From assembly GCF_019968605.1 (NCBI RefSeq), contig NZ_CP082966.1, positions 1,041,001 to 1,105,000 on the forward strand: a DNA stretch of 64,000 nucleotides. The letters run 5' to 3'. Both the position numbers and the translations under genes were made by a program. The notes below the pieces were generated by a model. The model searched no databases. It saw nothing but the letters and a program-made list of their open reading frames with translations, and was not told the DNA's origin. This document shows positions 1 through 9,819 of the stretch, piece after piece. Origin of the DNA: Polaribacter litorisediminis (lineage in GTDB: Bacteria; Bacteroidota; Bacteroidia; Flavobacteriales; Flavobacteriaceae). Position 1 is the stretch's first letter, and every line of letters begins with the position of its first letter.

Positions 1-13
1 CATTTAAAAATGA

Positions 14-33
14 TTTTACGGAAACCCGTAAAA
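14..33. terminator. Inverted repeat, probable terminator of an upstream gene
   Basis: An 8-bp perfect inverted repeat (TTTTACGG / CCGTAAAA) surrounds an AAAC loop and is followed by TTTTAT. On the plus strand this reads as a small intrinsic terminator, so transcription from the left probably ends here and the operon at 344 starts its own transcript. It also lies just upstream of a candidate promoter at 53-60, so it could instead be an operator. Confidence 0.5.
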
Positions 34-52
34 TTTTATAAAAAGGTAAATA

Positions 53-60
53 TATCTTTG
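53..60 (+). promoter_or_regulatory. Candidate Bacteroidetes -7 promoter element for the 344-13491 operon
   Basis: TATCTTTG matches the Bacteroidetes -7 consensus TAnnTTTG. It would give a leader of about 280 nt before the first start codon. A second match, TATATTTG at 222-229, would give a leader of about 110 nt. Neither has a convincing TTG at the -33 position, so the true start site is unresolved. The rest of 61-343 is AT-rich with no ORF that I can support. Confidence 0.4.
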
Positions 61-343
61 CAGAAAATATGTAGATGGAAATTAAAAAAAAATAGAATTT
101 ATTGTGATACTTAATACTTAGTTAATCAAAGCTATCTCATAATTTTTACTTTATGTTATTTTTTTTTAAAATTAAACAATTATTTTATAATGATAAATAT
201 TCTATAATTCAATAAACTTATTATATTTGGAAGATTATCATGAAAATTGCTATTTCAAAAATATAATATAATTTCTTTTTTGAAGGTTTTTTGGGTAAAT
301 TGAATTACTCAACAAACTTCATATTTATTAAAAATTTCACTAT

Positions 344-1642
344 ATGAGTAAAAGAATACTTTACAATCTATTAGTTGTTTTCTTTTTGTTGATAAGTTGT
401 AAGTCAGACAGACCGATAGATATTAAGAAAATAACAAGTATATCTGCTGAGTCAGCAGTAATACAAAAGGAAATAAATGAAGTGAATTTTTATTTTGAAA
501 ATTCAGGTTCTATGAACGGATATTTAAATGGAAATGATTTTTTGGAAACAATGATTCGAATCATTGGGAACTCTGAAATTGAAAACTTAAATACGTTCTT
601 TGTAAATACAGCAGCCCATAAAACAGAGAATCTTTTAGACAAAATTGAAAAGAACAAGATTGCCGTTGGTAATACTGGAAGTTCTGATCATCAGTTTATT
701 TTTAAAACCGCTATAGAAAACGCGAAGAATAATAATTTAAGTATTGTGGTTACGGACGGCATATACTCTGTAAAGGGAAAAAAACCTAGTATTGTTTCGG
801 TTAAAATTGAACAAACATTTGTAAAAGCTTTAAATGAAAATACAATAGAAACAGTAGTTCTAAAAATGGCATCAAATTTTAATGGTAATTACTATTCAGA
901 AACCTGTAATCCAGGATCTAAATCAATTGAAATTAATCAAACAAGACCGTATTACATCTTCTTATTTGGAAATAATCAAGTTATAAAAAAAGCACTCAAC
1001 GAAATTGTAATCCTTAACGATTTAAAAGGTCAAGAAGAGCAAGCAAGATTTATGATTACCAAAGATGTTAATATTAATTACACGGTTTTAACTCAAGGGG
1101 AGGAAAAACAAGGCAGTTTTAAGCAAACTAGTAAGTCTTGGGTAGTAAAAGAAATTGGTGATGCAGAAAAATTTTCTAAAAGAGGAGTTCCTCTAAAAGA
1201 TAGTTATCTTCAATTCGGGGTTGCAGTTGATTTCTCTAAAAGAGCTATTCCAGAATCTTATTTATTAAACACCTCTAATTATTCAGTAGTAAATAATACA
1301 GGATATAGCATCGAAGAAATAAAAAAAGTAAGTGATTTAGATAAAACTACTAAATCTTATAAATGGATTGATACGCAAAATAAAAAAGGGGAATTTAAAT
1401 ATACGCATATCATAGTTGTAAAAGCAAAAGAAAAACTTTACGGTGATTTAACTTTAATTCTTAATATTAACTTTCCTGAGTGGATAGGAGATACAGGCAC
1501 GAACAATGATTGCGATATTAAAAACGACACAACCACCACCTTCGCATTCGATCGGTTAATGACAGGTGTTTCAAAAGCATACAAAAAAGTAGGCAAAAGA
1601 GATGACTTCTTTAAAATAAATGTAAAAATAAAAGCAAATTAA
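344..1642 (+). CDS. VWA-like lipoprotein, first gene of the envelope-machine operon
   Basis: A 432-residue predicted lipoprotein. The N-terminus is a hydrophobic signal ending in a lipobox with Cys19. Residues 52-57 read ENSGSM, which resembles the metal-ion-dependent adhesion site DxSxS of von Willebrand A domains with Glu replacing the first Asp. A second acidic position, TDG near residue 137, fits the same fold after a beta-strand (SIVVTDG). The rest is not recognisable. As a surface or periplasmic VWA protein it could bind a ligand or organise the complex encoded downstream. It ends 1 nt before the next start codon, so it is clearly part of the operon. The VWA assignment is inferred from motifs only; the lipoprotein call is firm. 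Confidence 0.7.
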   Translation: MSKRILYNLLVVFFLLISCKSDRPIDIKKITSISAESAVIQKEINEVNFYFENSGSMNGYLNGNDFLETMIRIIGNSEIENLNTFFVNTAAHKTENLLDKIEKNKIAVGNTGSSDHQFIFKTAIENAKNNNLSIVVTDGIYSVKGKKPSIVSVKIEQTFVKALNENTIETVVLKMASNFNGNYYSETCNPGSKSIEINQTRPYYIFLFGNNQVIKKALNEIVILNDLKGQEEQARFMITKDVNINYTVLTQGEEKQGSFKQTSKSWVVKEIGDAEKFSKRGVPLKDSYLQFGVAVDFSKRAIPESYLLNTSNYSVVNNTGYSIEEIKKVSDLDKTTKSYKWIDTQNKKGEFKYTHIIVVKAKEKLYGDLTLILNINFPEWIGDTGTNNDCDIKNDTTTTFAFDRLMTGVSKAYKKVGKRDDFFKINVKIKAN

Positions 1643-1643
1643 T

Positions 1644-2060
1644 ATGAGTATAATTGCACCAGGGTATGAGTTTTTCTTTGATTGGGATACATATCAAATA
1701 TTGTTAAATGCAGTGTTTAATAATTTAGATTACAGTAAAATTGGTTGGTCAATAGTTGTGGTCAATTTAATAGCTCTTGCTACTTTTTACAAATTTTGGG
1801 ACCCTGTAAGTGCTTCGAAGTTAAAGTGGTGGCTATCAATACTAGGAATAGGGATTCTTTCTTATGTCAGTACATCAACTATATTGTACAATAATATTGA
1901 AATTATTCAGCATATAGCAACTGGATTATTACCAGATGGTGATTATTTTATTATACAAATGAGTATGATTTCGTTATTATATAGTGTAATTATTGCATTC
2001 ATTCTATCAGTTTTTCCATTTAGACTCTTCAGTACAAACAACAATAAAAATCCATTTTAA
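1644..2060 (+). CDS. Small integral membrane protein of the operon
   Basis: A 138-residue protein with about three predicted membrane spans (roughly residues 33-50, 60-80 and 103-127) and no recognisable enzymatic motif. The first 30 residues are aromatic-rich and probably lie outside the bilayer. The gene starts 1 nt after the VWA-like gene and ends 3 nt before the tubulin-like gene, which implies translational coupling. A plausible role is to anchor a cytoplasmic partner, such as the tubulin-like protein, at the inner membrane; that is inference from position. I do not recognise the family. Confidence 0.7.
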   Translation: MSIIAPGYEFFFDWDTYQILLNAVFNNLDYSKIGWSIVVVNLIALATFYKFWDPVSASKLKWWLSILGIGILSYVSTSTILYNNIEIIQHIATGLLPDGDYFIIQMSMISLLYSVIIAFILSVFPFRLFSTNNNKNPF

Positions 2061-2063
2061 ATT

Positions 2064-3533
2064 ATGATAAATAAATTATACGTTTTCGGAATCGGAGGTA
2101 CTGGTTCTAGAGTCATAAAAGCCTTAACGATGCTTTTAGCATCTGGTATTAAATTGGAAAATAATTTTGATATTGTTGTTCCTATTATTATTGACCCCGA
2201 CACAGCGAATGGTGATTTAAATAGAACAGCTGATATTTTAATGAAGTATCAAAATATAGTCAATAAATCAGGTGAAAATAATGCCCTTTTTGGTACAAAA
2301 ATAAAGACCTTAAATCAATTGACAAATGAAAATGTACCAAACCTCAGCAATAATTTTAAATTTAGTATTGATGGTAGTGGTCAAGAGTTTGGCGAGTCTA
2401 TAGATTATAATGGTTTAGATGCTGAAAACAAATCATTGATAGATTTGTTATTTAGTAAAGCAAATATTAAAGCTGATATGACAGTTGGTTTTAAAGGAAA
2501 CCCAAATATTGGAAGCGTAGTCTTAAATAAAATTGTGGATTCTCAAGAATACCATGAATTCTCTAATTCTTTTAATGAAGGGGATGCAATTTTTATAATA
2601 AGCTCAATTTTTGGAGGTACAGGTGCTTCTGGATTTCCGTTATTATTAAAAAACTTAAGAACTAATGATGCTGGCAGACTCAATTCAGATTTAATTAGTA
2701 AAGCAAATATTGGGGCAATTTCTTATTTACCTTATTTTAAAGTATCTGATAACAATAATAATGAAAAAGAAATTGATTCGGCAACATTTTTCGGTAAAGC
2801 GAAAGCAGCGTTGAGTTATTATGAACATGCAATTTTTAAGAGCAATGCTATTAATACTTTTTATCATATTGGTGATAATGCAAATAATAATATGAAATAT
2901 GCTGAAGGCAAAGCAGATCAAAAAAATGACGCTCATTTTGTTGAATTGGCAGGTGCGCTATCAATTATAGATTTTGTAAAAAATATACCTTTATCAAATA
3001 ATAATAATGATACCGAGATAAAAGAATTTGGTATAGAAAATGGTATAGGTAAATTAAAATTTGATAGTCTAGGGCAAGTTGCAAAAGATAATTTAAGAGT
3101 TCCTTTATCTAAACTTTATTTACTCAGTAATTTTATTAAAATATCTATGGATAATTTATTAAAATCAACTGGTTATTATAATGGTGATAAAGGTATTAGT
3201 AAAGATTTTTATAATAGCGATTTTTATAAATCTGAATTTACTCCTTTCCTAAATTATTTTAAAGAATGGATTGATGAAATGAAAAAAAATGACATTTCTT
3301 TTATGCCTTTTCATGATAATCAAGATCACGATACTTTATTTGATTTTATAATTGGTAATGAAGTTGATAAAGGTGGTATTTTCTCAAAAAATAAAGCAAC
3401 TGGTAAAATCTTAATTGAAGAAGCTAATAAGTTAATTAAAACTGGCATATTGGATAACGAGAAGCAAGAAGCAAGATTTATTAAAATCTTTGATACAATA
3501 TTAGGAAACCAAATCATAAAAATTCTAAATTAA
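2064..3533 (+). CDS. Tubulin/FtsZ-like GTPase-fold protein
   Basis: A 489-residue protein. The N-terminus has a beta-strand followed by GIGGTGSR (residues 9-16), a Rossmann-type nucleotide loop of the tubulin/FtsZ class. Around residues 182-188 it has FGGTGASG, corresponding to the tubulin signature GGTGSG that binds GTP phosphates. This pattern matches the 'tubulin-like' proteins scattered in bacterial accessory loci (Pfam Tubulin_2 type) rather than cell-division FtsZ, which is shorter and ends in a conserved peptide. No signal peptide, so it should be cytoplasmic. It sits between a small membrane protein and an actin-fold ATPase. Whether it polymerises cannot be told from sequence. The fold is well supported; the function is unknown. 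Confidence 0.75.
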   Translation: MINKLYVFGIGGTGSRVIKALTMLLASGIKLENNFDIVVPIIIDPDTANGDLNRTADILMKYQNIVNKSGENNALFGTKIKTLNQLTNENVPNLSNNFKFSIDGSGQEFGESIDYNGLDAENKSLIDLLFSKANIKADMTVGFKGNPNIGSVVLNKIVDSQEYHEFSNSFNEGDAIFIISSIFGGTGASGFPLLLKNLRTNDAGRLNSDLISKANIGAISYLPYFKVSDNNNNEKEIDSATFFGKAKAALSYYEHAIFKSNAINTFYHIGDNANNNMKYAEGKADQKNDAHFVELAGALSIIDFVKNIPLSNNNNDTEIKEFGIENGIGKLKFDSLGQVAKDNLRVPLSKLYLLSNFIKISMDNLLKSTGYYNGDKGISKDFYNSDFYKSEFTPFLNYFKEWIDEMKKNDISFMPFHDNQDHDTLFDFIIGNEVDKGGIFSKNKATGKILIEEANKLIKTGILDNEKQEARFIKIFDTILGNQIIKILN

Positions 3534-3538
3534 ATAGC

Positions 3539-6500
3539 ATGAGTAAGAAAGTTTTTAGAATACATAATCAAGGTGCATTAACAAACGATTGGTTTTCGTC
3601 TACAGAAATTAATGACGCACTAATAAGCAGTATAAACACAGATGGTGGTAACGGTAAGAAATTACCAACCTCAATACCTAGCCCCTTTGCTCGTATAGAT
3701 TTAGTAAGAACTGCTTTTGATGTTGTTGGTGGCTCAGGTCAACTAGATGGTATTGAAATTCATGGTAATGCAATGGCGTCTGATAATCATAAATTAATTT
3801 CTGATGCCTTAGATATCGGACAAATCCTATTCAATTATAATAAGTTTAAAGACAACTTAAGTTTAGTAGCTTGGGATAAAAGAATAAGTTTAGATAAACT
3901 ATTAAACGGAAATGAAAAACAAAGACATTTAGGAAAAACCTTAGATCTTTTTTTAAAGCAGGACAGTGTTCAGTATAATTTTGAGTTGCTAGATAAACTT
4001 TACATTATTAAATATAATCATGAAATTATAGGGGGTACCTCACCAAGAACTTTGTTTTTTGCGGCGCCTGATGCAAAAGCAATTGATATTAAATTTGGGA
4101 ATGACATTATGCTAGACGATGGGTTACACCCACTATATAAGCGAGATAAAGAGTATATAAAATACTTATATGCAATGTCGAAATCTCCAGATTTTAATAA
4201 TTTTTTCCCTGAATTTAATAAGTATTTAATAGCTACTTTTAGAAAAATAGCACTAATTGATCAACAGTTTTATAATGAGTTAATGACATTAAATACTGGA
4301 ACACATTTAAGTTCTTTAAAAAATGTAACATTCAATGGTAATGCAGGTCATCCTCTTGAAGTTATTTCAGGTTTTGCACTAAAACAATATGTTTTAGATC
4401 CTAAGCTTATTGAAAACAATAGTGATTTAGTCATCAAAACAGTTAAAATTAAAGAAGGCTTAAAACCACTGGTGTTGCCATTAAAACCATTAATTCATAA
4501 ATATATATATACATTTGATACTTGGAATCCTGAAACGATTGTTCTTCCATCAGATAAAAGGCCATTGAATGAAAGAACTCTTCCAGAACAAGGAGATTTG
4601 TATCCGTATCTCACTATGAATGACTTCTTAACAGATACAATTGTTAAATTACCATACGATATTGATAAAATTAGATTTTTTACATTAGGGGAAAACAAAT
4701 ATCTATTACCTTTAACAGATAGGTTTTTTGACTATTTTAAGGTAGAAGAATTAGTAGAGGGTAACTTTTTAGAGTATCATGCAAGAGCAGGTGATAGTTT
4801 GGAAGTAATATTAAACATACCCATCAAAAAAGGTTTTATTCAATATTCTAAAATTTATTACCCTAAAAAACATAGCGACCCTGCAAAGGGTTCTATAGTA
4901 GAAAAATCTTTTGCTTTTTCAATTTTTCCTTTTGTAAATATTGATCAAGTAAATATGAATTACGCTTTAGGTCTTGCTGATGTATTGCCTGAAAAAGGAA
5001 TTAATTTAGATGTCGAGGTAATAAATACAAATTTAGAAAATTCACATTTAAGTAAAATACAAAAGCAAAGATCAAAAAGCCCAACAATAACAACACAAAC
5101 ATTAGTTGATCAACAATTTGATTTAATAAAAATTCAAGTAGGGAATGTAAATAATTACCTTATTCCAAATTGGCCTCAAAATAGTGCTTTTGGTGGTGAT
5201 AATTATGAATTTACTATTGATTTTGGTACAACAAACTCTCATATTGAATATAAAATTGAAGGACAAGGAAAAGAAAAAGCATTTGATATTACAACAGAGG
5301 ATGCACAAATCGCTTTTTTAATGCCAGATGATACTCCAAAAAGGTCTGACTTTTTTAGGATGATAGAAGAAGGTGAAACTCACCTTATGCAAGAGGTAAT
5401 TGGTAAAACATTTGGGGAAAATCAACTAAGAAAAGCTCCTTTTAGAACTTGTCTAGTGCAAAATCAAGATGTGGATTATCAACAATCTACTTCCATTTTT
5501 ACACATGTAAATGCAGGTTTTGATTATGAGAAAACTCCAATTAGAGGGTATTTAAAAGCTTTTACTGATTTAAAATGGGCAAAAAATGAAACGAATAACG
5601 ATACAAGGTTATCTCATTACATTGAGGAATTATTGCTTTTATGTAAGAACAAGGTATTAATCAATAATGGTAATTTATCAAACACAAAAATAAAGTGGTT
5701 CTACCCAGTAAGTATGACGTCTAATCACTTGAATAGATTACGTCAAAAATGGGCAAATAATTACAAACTTGTTTTTGGTGAAAATGCGAATCCTACTAAT
5801 TTAATAAATTTCCCTGAGAGTATCGCTCCTTTCTATTATTATAAGGCTAAAGGAGGTGTCAAAGCAATGGCAAAACCTTCAGTTTCTGTAGATATTGGTG
5901 GAGGAACAACAGATATAATGATTTATGCAGATGGGAGCCCAAAGTTAATTTCTTCATTCAGGTTTGCTGGAAACTCTATTTTTGGAGATGCTTTTAATGG
6001 GAACATTAATAACAATGGTTTTGTTCAAAAGTATTATAATGAGTTTAAGCAAATCCTTGCTAGTAATTCATTAAACTCTGAATTAAAGATTTTAGAAAAA
6101 TTATATACTGATAACGAATCATCTCAAGACATTGTAAATTTCTTTTTCTCCTTAAAAAACAATAAAAATGTTCAAGATAAAAAGTTAAATAACCTCGATT
6201 TTTCAGAAAAACTTTCTAAAAATGATGACTTTAAACTAGTTTTCTTATTGTTTTATGGCTCACTAGTATATCATATTGCAGAATTAATGAAAGTGAAAGG
6301 GTTTGAATCTCCTAGAAATATAATTTTTAGTGGAACAGGTTCAAAAACATTACAAATTATAGATCAGGACACAAATAAATATGCTACTACAAAAAAATTA
6401 TTTCAAGCAATTTTCAACAATGTCTTAGGTGAAGAAAATTCTAATATTACTATAAAATCGGATCAAAATCCTAAAGAAGTTACATGTAAAGGTGGTTTTT

Positions 6501-6913
6501 ATATAGATAAAGAACTAGAAGAATTAGATCATAAAAAGTTGGTTGAAGTTAATATAGGAAACTATAATAAGTTAAACGTACAAAGTATAAGTAAAGTTAC
6601 TAACGATACTATAAAATACAAAGACCTTACTAATAGTTATTTAGATGGTGTGCTCAAAAATGTAGAGAACTTCTATAAATTGTTCAGTAAGTTAACTGTA
6701 GAATTAAATTTTAAAGACATTTTTGGGGTTTCAAACAATTCGATAAAAGTTTTTGAGAAAATTAAGTCTTTAGATTTATTAGATTATCAACTACAGGGTT
6801 TAGCACATTTAAAATCAGATACTGTAGATGAAGATCCCTTGGGTGAAACCTTATTTTTCTTTCCAATTATTGGTAAATTAAATGAACTAGCAAATGAAGT
6901 CCTAGAAGAATAA
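3539..6913 (+). CDS. Large actin/Hsp70-fold ATPase (SrfB-like organisation)
   Basis: A 1124-residue cytoplasmic protein. The second half contains the actin/Hsp70/sugar-kinase ATPase signatures: phosphate-1 IDFGTTNS near residue 559, phosphate-2 VDIGGGTTD near 782, and an adenosine-type motif IIFSGTGSK near 928. The first 540 residues are a long N-terminal region with no motif that I recognise. The size and the position of the ATPase core recall the 'virulence factor SrfB' family, but I cannot confirm membership. It lies 5 nt after the tubulin-like gene and 11 nt before a membrane coiled-coil gene. An actin-fold ATPase encoded beside a tubulin-fold GTPase is rare and suggests a regulated cytoplasmic switch or filament docked on the membrane complex. 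The ATPase fold is well supported; the role is inferred. Confidence 0.75.
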   Translation: MSKKVFRIHNQGALTNDWFSSTEINDALISSINTDGGNGKKLPTSIPSPFARIDLVRTAFDVVGGSGQLDGIEIHGNAMASDNHKLISDALDIGQILFNYNKFKDNLSLVAWDKRISLDKLLNGNEKQRHLGKTLDLFLKQDSVQYNFELLDKLYIIKYNHEIIGGTSPRTLFFAAPDAKAIDIKFGNDIMLDDGLHPLYKRDKEYIKYLYAMSKSPDFNNFFPEFNKYLIATFRKIALIDQQFYNELMTLNTGTHLSSLKNVTFNGNAGHPLEVISGFALKQYVLDPKLIENNSDLVIKTVKIKEGLKPLVLPLKPLIHKYIYTFDTWNPETIVLPSDKRPLNERTLPEQGDLYPYLTMNDFLTDTIVKLPYDIDKIRFFTLGENKYLLPLTDRFFDYFKVEELVEGNFLEYHARAGDSLEVILNIPIKKGFIQYSKIYYPKKHSDPAKGSIVEKSFAFSIFPFVNIDQVNMNYALGLADVLPEKGINLDVEVINTNLENSHLSKIQKQRSKSPTITTQTLVDQQFDLIKIQVGNVNNYLIPNWPQNSAFGGDNYEFTIDFGTTNSHIEYKIEGQGKEKAFDITTEDAQIAFLMPDDTPKRSDFFRMIEEGETHLMQEVIGKTFGENQLRKAPFRTCLVQNQDVDYQQSTSIFTHVNAGFDYEKTPIRGYLKAFTDLKWAKNETNNDTRLSHYIEELLLLCKNKVLINNGNLSNTKIKWFYPVSMTSNHLNRLRQKWANNYKLVFGENANPTNLINFPESIAPFYYYKAKGGVKAMAKPSVSVDIGGGTTDIMIYADGSPKLISSFRFAGNSIFGDAFNGNINNNGFVQKYYNEFKQILASNSLNSELKILEKLYTDNESSQDIVNFFFSLKNNKNVQDKKLNNLDFSEKLSKNDDFKLVFLLFYGSLVYHIAELMKVKGFESPRNIIFSGTGSKTLQIIDQDTNKYATTKKLFQAIFNNVLGEENSNITIKSDQNPKEVTCKGGFYIDKELEELDHKKLVEVNIGNYNKLNVQSISKVTNDTIKYKDLTNSYLDGVLKNVENFYKLFSKLTVELNFKDIFGVSNNSIKVFEKIKSLDLLDYQLQGLAHLKSDTVDEDPLGETLFFFPIIGKLNELANEVLEE

Positions 6914-6924
6914 AATAAACTGCT

Positions 6925-8193
6925 ATGAAAAGAAAAATAATATTCGTCATTTTAGTTTTCCTATTTGTAAATTATAATTATTCGCAAAATAAAAAAGACA
7001 GTTTAAAAGCTTATAATGAAATTAAAAATTGGGCTGTAGCTAAATTAACAATAGCTTATATCGAAGATCTTAGAACTTGGGATAATAATACCAAACTTAA
7101 ACCTAGTAATAGTGAACAGAAAAAAGAATGGGATTCCTATAATAAAATAAAAAATAAATATTCCAAATATTCTGATAGTGTAAACTTAGATGAATTAAGT
7201 AATCAGTTATCAATAGGCTGGAAGAAAACAAGAGATAGTGTTTTCAAAAGATATAAATTAGAGTTGATTGATAGCACGGTTAGCCTTCATTTTAAGAACA
7301 TAGCCTTTGTTCCTAAAATGAGTAAAATAGATGAAATACCTAAACAGCCAAGGAAACGTAAAGAAGCTATTCAACTCATCAATGAAGAATACCAAAAATT
7401 CATTACAACATATAATACAACCACTAAAAATGTAAATGAAAACAGTTCAAATAATATTCAAGATAGAAATCCAAGAAGACTAAGTAAGGCAAAAGAGTTT
7501 TCAACCTTATTTATAGTTTTATTAGGCTTTTCTTTTCTATTTAATATTTTTTTAATATTTAAATTAATATCTAGTAAAAAAGCATTGTTAAAAACAAAAA
7601 ATGGTAAAAAATATTGGAAAGATCAAAATGAAGTATCGAAAAAGGAAATAGCCTCTTTAAATGGTAAGATCGAAACAATTACAAATAAAGATTTAAGGGA
7701 AATAAAATCATTTCAGACTACAAAAGTAGTTGATCAATTAAGTAATGTAAATATATCTAGACCAATCGTTCAATCTAGAAAAGATGAGATTAAAAATGAT
7801 ACAAAAAACAAGGATACTGAACCTATTGAAGATGAAAAAGCAATAACGGTTAATCTTGATATTCAAAAACCGAAGTCAACCTTAATATATTTACCAGCTC
7901 CTTTTGAAGAGAAAAGATTTGCCTCAGAAGATGCAAGCGAAGGAATAAAACAAACATCACTATACCAAGCAGAGCTTACTGAAGATAGCAATGAAGTCTA
8001 CTTTACATTAATGGAAACGGTAGATTTATCTAGAGCTCTAAATTCTCCAAATATATATTTAGAAACAGCTTGTGACTATGAAAATACTTATACTACAAAT
8101 GCCAAGACTATAGAGGTAGTCGAAAAAGGTATCATACGTTTAGAAGGTAAGGATTGGGTAGTGAAAAAGAAAATAAGAATAAAATTTAATTAA
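6925..8193 (+). CDS. Membrane-anchored coiled-coil protein with C-terminal globular domain
   Basis: A 422-residue protein with an N-terminal signal or anchor segment (residues 1-21), a charged and probably periplasmic region (about 22-165), a strong transmembrane span (about 190-212), a Lys/Glu-rich segment likely to form a coiled coil (about 220-260), a linker, and a C-terminal beta-rich domain (about 305-422) ending in WVVKKKIRIKF. I have seen similar C-terminal domains in cytoplasmic Bacteroidetes proteins of unknown function but cannot name the family. Its topology would link the periplasm to the cytoplasmic NTPases. It starts 11 nt after the actin-like gene and ends 3 nt before the MotA-like gene. 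It may be the coupling subunit between the motor and the NTPases; this is inference. Confidence 0.65.
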   Translation: MKRKIIFVILVFLFVNYNYSQNKKDSLKAYNEIKNWAVAKLTIAYIEDLRTWDNNTKLKPSNSEQKKEWDSYNKIKNKYSKYSDSVNLDELSNQLSIGWKKTRDSVFKRYKLELIDSTVSLHFKNIAFVPKMSKIDEIPKQPRKRKEAIQLINEEYQKFITTYNTTTKNVNENSSNNIQDRNPRRLSKAKEFSTLFIVLLGFSFLFNIFLIFKLISSKKALLKTKNGKKYWKDQNEVSKKEIASLNGKIETITNKDLREIKSFQTTKVVDQLSNVNISRPIVQSRKDEIKNDTKNKDTEPIEDEKAITVNLDIQKPKSTLIYLPAPFEEKRFASEDASEGIKQTSLYQAELTEDSNEVYFTLMETVDLSRALNSPNIYLETACDYENTYTTNAKTIEVVEKGIIRLEGKDWVVKKKIRIKFN

Positions 8194-8196
8194 ACT

Positions 8197-9819
8197 ATGA
8201 TAGCTTACATAGAGATTGGAATAATTGTGGCAATAATTGCTTTTCAGGTTAACCTCGCAAGAAAATTATGGTACAAGATTATTGAATATCGTGCAATTTT
8301 TGATTTTGAGACATTACCTATTATTTCACAAAAACGAGTTCTAAAGAGTTTTTATGCTTCGGGTAATGTAGAAGATATGCTTTCTTATGAAGAAGAAGAT
8401 GGTGAAGGTGATGTTAGTATAACCTATCTTGATTACAAGAGAAATAGTAAGGTTTTAGGTACTATTGTTAAATATATAAATGTTTATTTAATAAAAAACA
8501 AAGGGGCATCTATAGATTTTCACTTAATCAAAGACATTGTTGACAAACACACAGAAACAATAGAAAATCAAATTGAAAATAGAATTCCTGCACCATTGTA
8601 TTTAGGTTTGGCTGCAACTATGATAGGAATCATAGCAGGCTTATTTTCAGTGTCTTTTGATAGCGGAAGTAATGCATTAGATTCAATTCAACCTTTAATT
8701 AATGGTGTAAAGTGGGCAATGTCTGCCAGTGTAATCGGACTTATTATAACTACGTACTTTTCAATTAAGGTATATAAAGATGCACAAACAGAGGCCGATG
8801 AAGAAAAAAGTGAATTTTTATCGAAACTACAATCTGAGTTAATGCCTAAAATGGCAACAGGTAAACTACCTGAAGTAGCTATTTTATCGGGTAAATTAGA
8901 TGTTTTTGCTAGAAATACATCCGCATCAATTAATCAGCTTGATACAATTGTTCGTGCTACATCAAATACTATAAAAAGAGAGCATCAATTAATAAGTGAT
9001 ATAAAAAAATTAGATGTCTCAAGAATTACCACATCTAATGTCAAAGTATTTAATCAGTTAGATACGATGATGGATTCTTTTTCTAATTTTGCAAACTACT
9101 ACAACCAGCTCAATAATTCTATGAGTAGTACGTCAGAATTAGTAAAGAGATTACAGCATTTTACAGAAACAACAGAGAATATTAATACAGTACTGGAAAG
9201 CATAAAAAATAATATTGAGGCAAGTAATGCAGCGACAAATTTTTTTAATACACACATCGAGTCATTTTCTAAATATGGGGATGCAGTAAACGAAGCAGTT
9301 GTTCAAACTGAATCAAAAATGGCGAATGCTATAAACGATTTAGGAAAATTGTCACTTGAGCAATTTAACGCTTTTAATGAAGCAATAGCTGGCTTTGATT
9401 CAAAACTAACAACAGCTTTTACCCATTCAATTGAGGTGTTTACCAAAGCAATGGATGAACAAGTTTTAAGAACAGAGCAAGCATTTGAAAAGAGCCGTCC
9501 AAAGTTTGAAAAACTAGATCATTTAGATCAGTTAGAAAAATTGAATAGTATTGATAAAAATTTAGAAAATTTACAAAAAGATTTATCAATTGTTTTTAAA
9601 AATAGCAGCCAAGATATTATCGCTGCAATCGAAAAAATTAATAGTAACAAAGAATGGCCGATTTCAGCACCTTCAACGGTTAGCGTGCCTGATGTTTTAA
9701 AGCCTATAAAAAAAACAAAATTAGAATTGGTTTTGATTGTATTAAAAATAGGAGCTTATTTAACAATACTTAGTTACGGTATTCAATCTATGTTGATTTT
9801 TTTTGATATCATACAGTAA
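8197..9819 (+). CDS. MotA/ExbB/ZorA-like proton-channel subunit with long coiled-coil tail
   Basis: A 540-residue membrane protein. After an N-terminal span (about 3-20) come two core spans typical of MotA/TolQ/ExbB (about 131-152 and 173-194), with small-residue packing such as LGLAATMIGIIAGLF and the AMSASVIGLIITTYFS segment that lines the channel in this family. A long cytoplasmic tail (about 200-500) is rich in Asn/Lys/Glu helices and probably forms a coiled coil. An additional span appears at the extreme C-terminus (about 516-535). The long tail is reminiscent of ZorA of the Zorya defence system; the terminal membrane helix is a departure from it as I know it. The stop overlaps the start of the first MotB-like gene by one base (TAATG). 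The channel assignment is strong; the defence role is inferred. Confidence 0.8.
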   Translation: MIAYIEIGIIVAIIAFQVNLARKLWYKIIEYRAIFDFETLPIISQKRVLKSFYASGNVEDMLSYEEEDGEGDVSITYLDYKRNSKVLGTIVKYINVYLIKNKGASIDFHLIKDIVDKHTETIENQIENRIPAPLYLGLAATMIGIIAGLFSVSFDSGSNALDSIQPLINGVKWAMSASVIGLIITTYFSIKVYKDAQTEADEEKSEFLSKLQSELMPKMATGKLPEVAILSGKLDVFARNTSASINQLDTIVRATSNTIKREHQLISDIKKLDVSRITTSNVKVFNQLDTMMDSFSNFANYYNQLNNSMSSTSELVKRLQHFTETTENINTVLESIKNNIEASNAATNFFNTHIESFSKYGDAVNEAVVQTESKMANAINDLGKLSLEQFNAFNEAIAGFDSKLTTAFTHSIEVFTKAMDEQVLRTEQAFEKSRPKFEKLDHLDQLEKLNSIDKNLENLQKDLSIVFKNSSQDIIAAIEKINSNKEWPISAPSTVSVPDVLKPIKKTKLELVLIVLKIGAYLTILSYGIQSMLIFFDIIQ

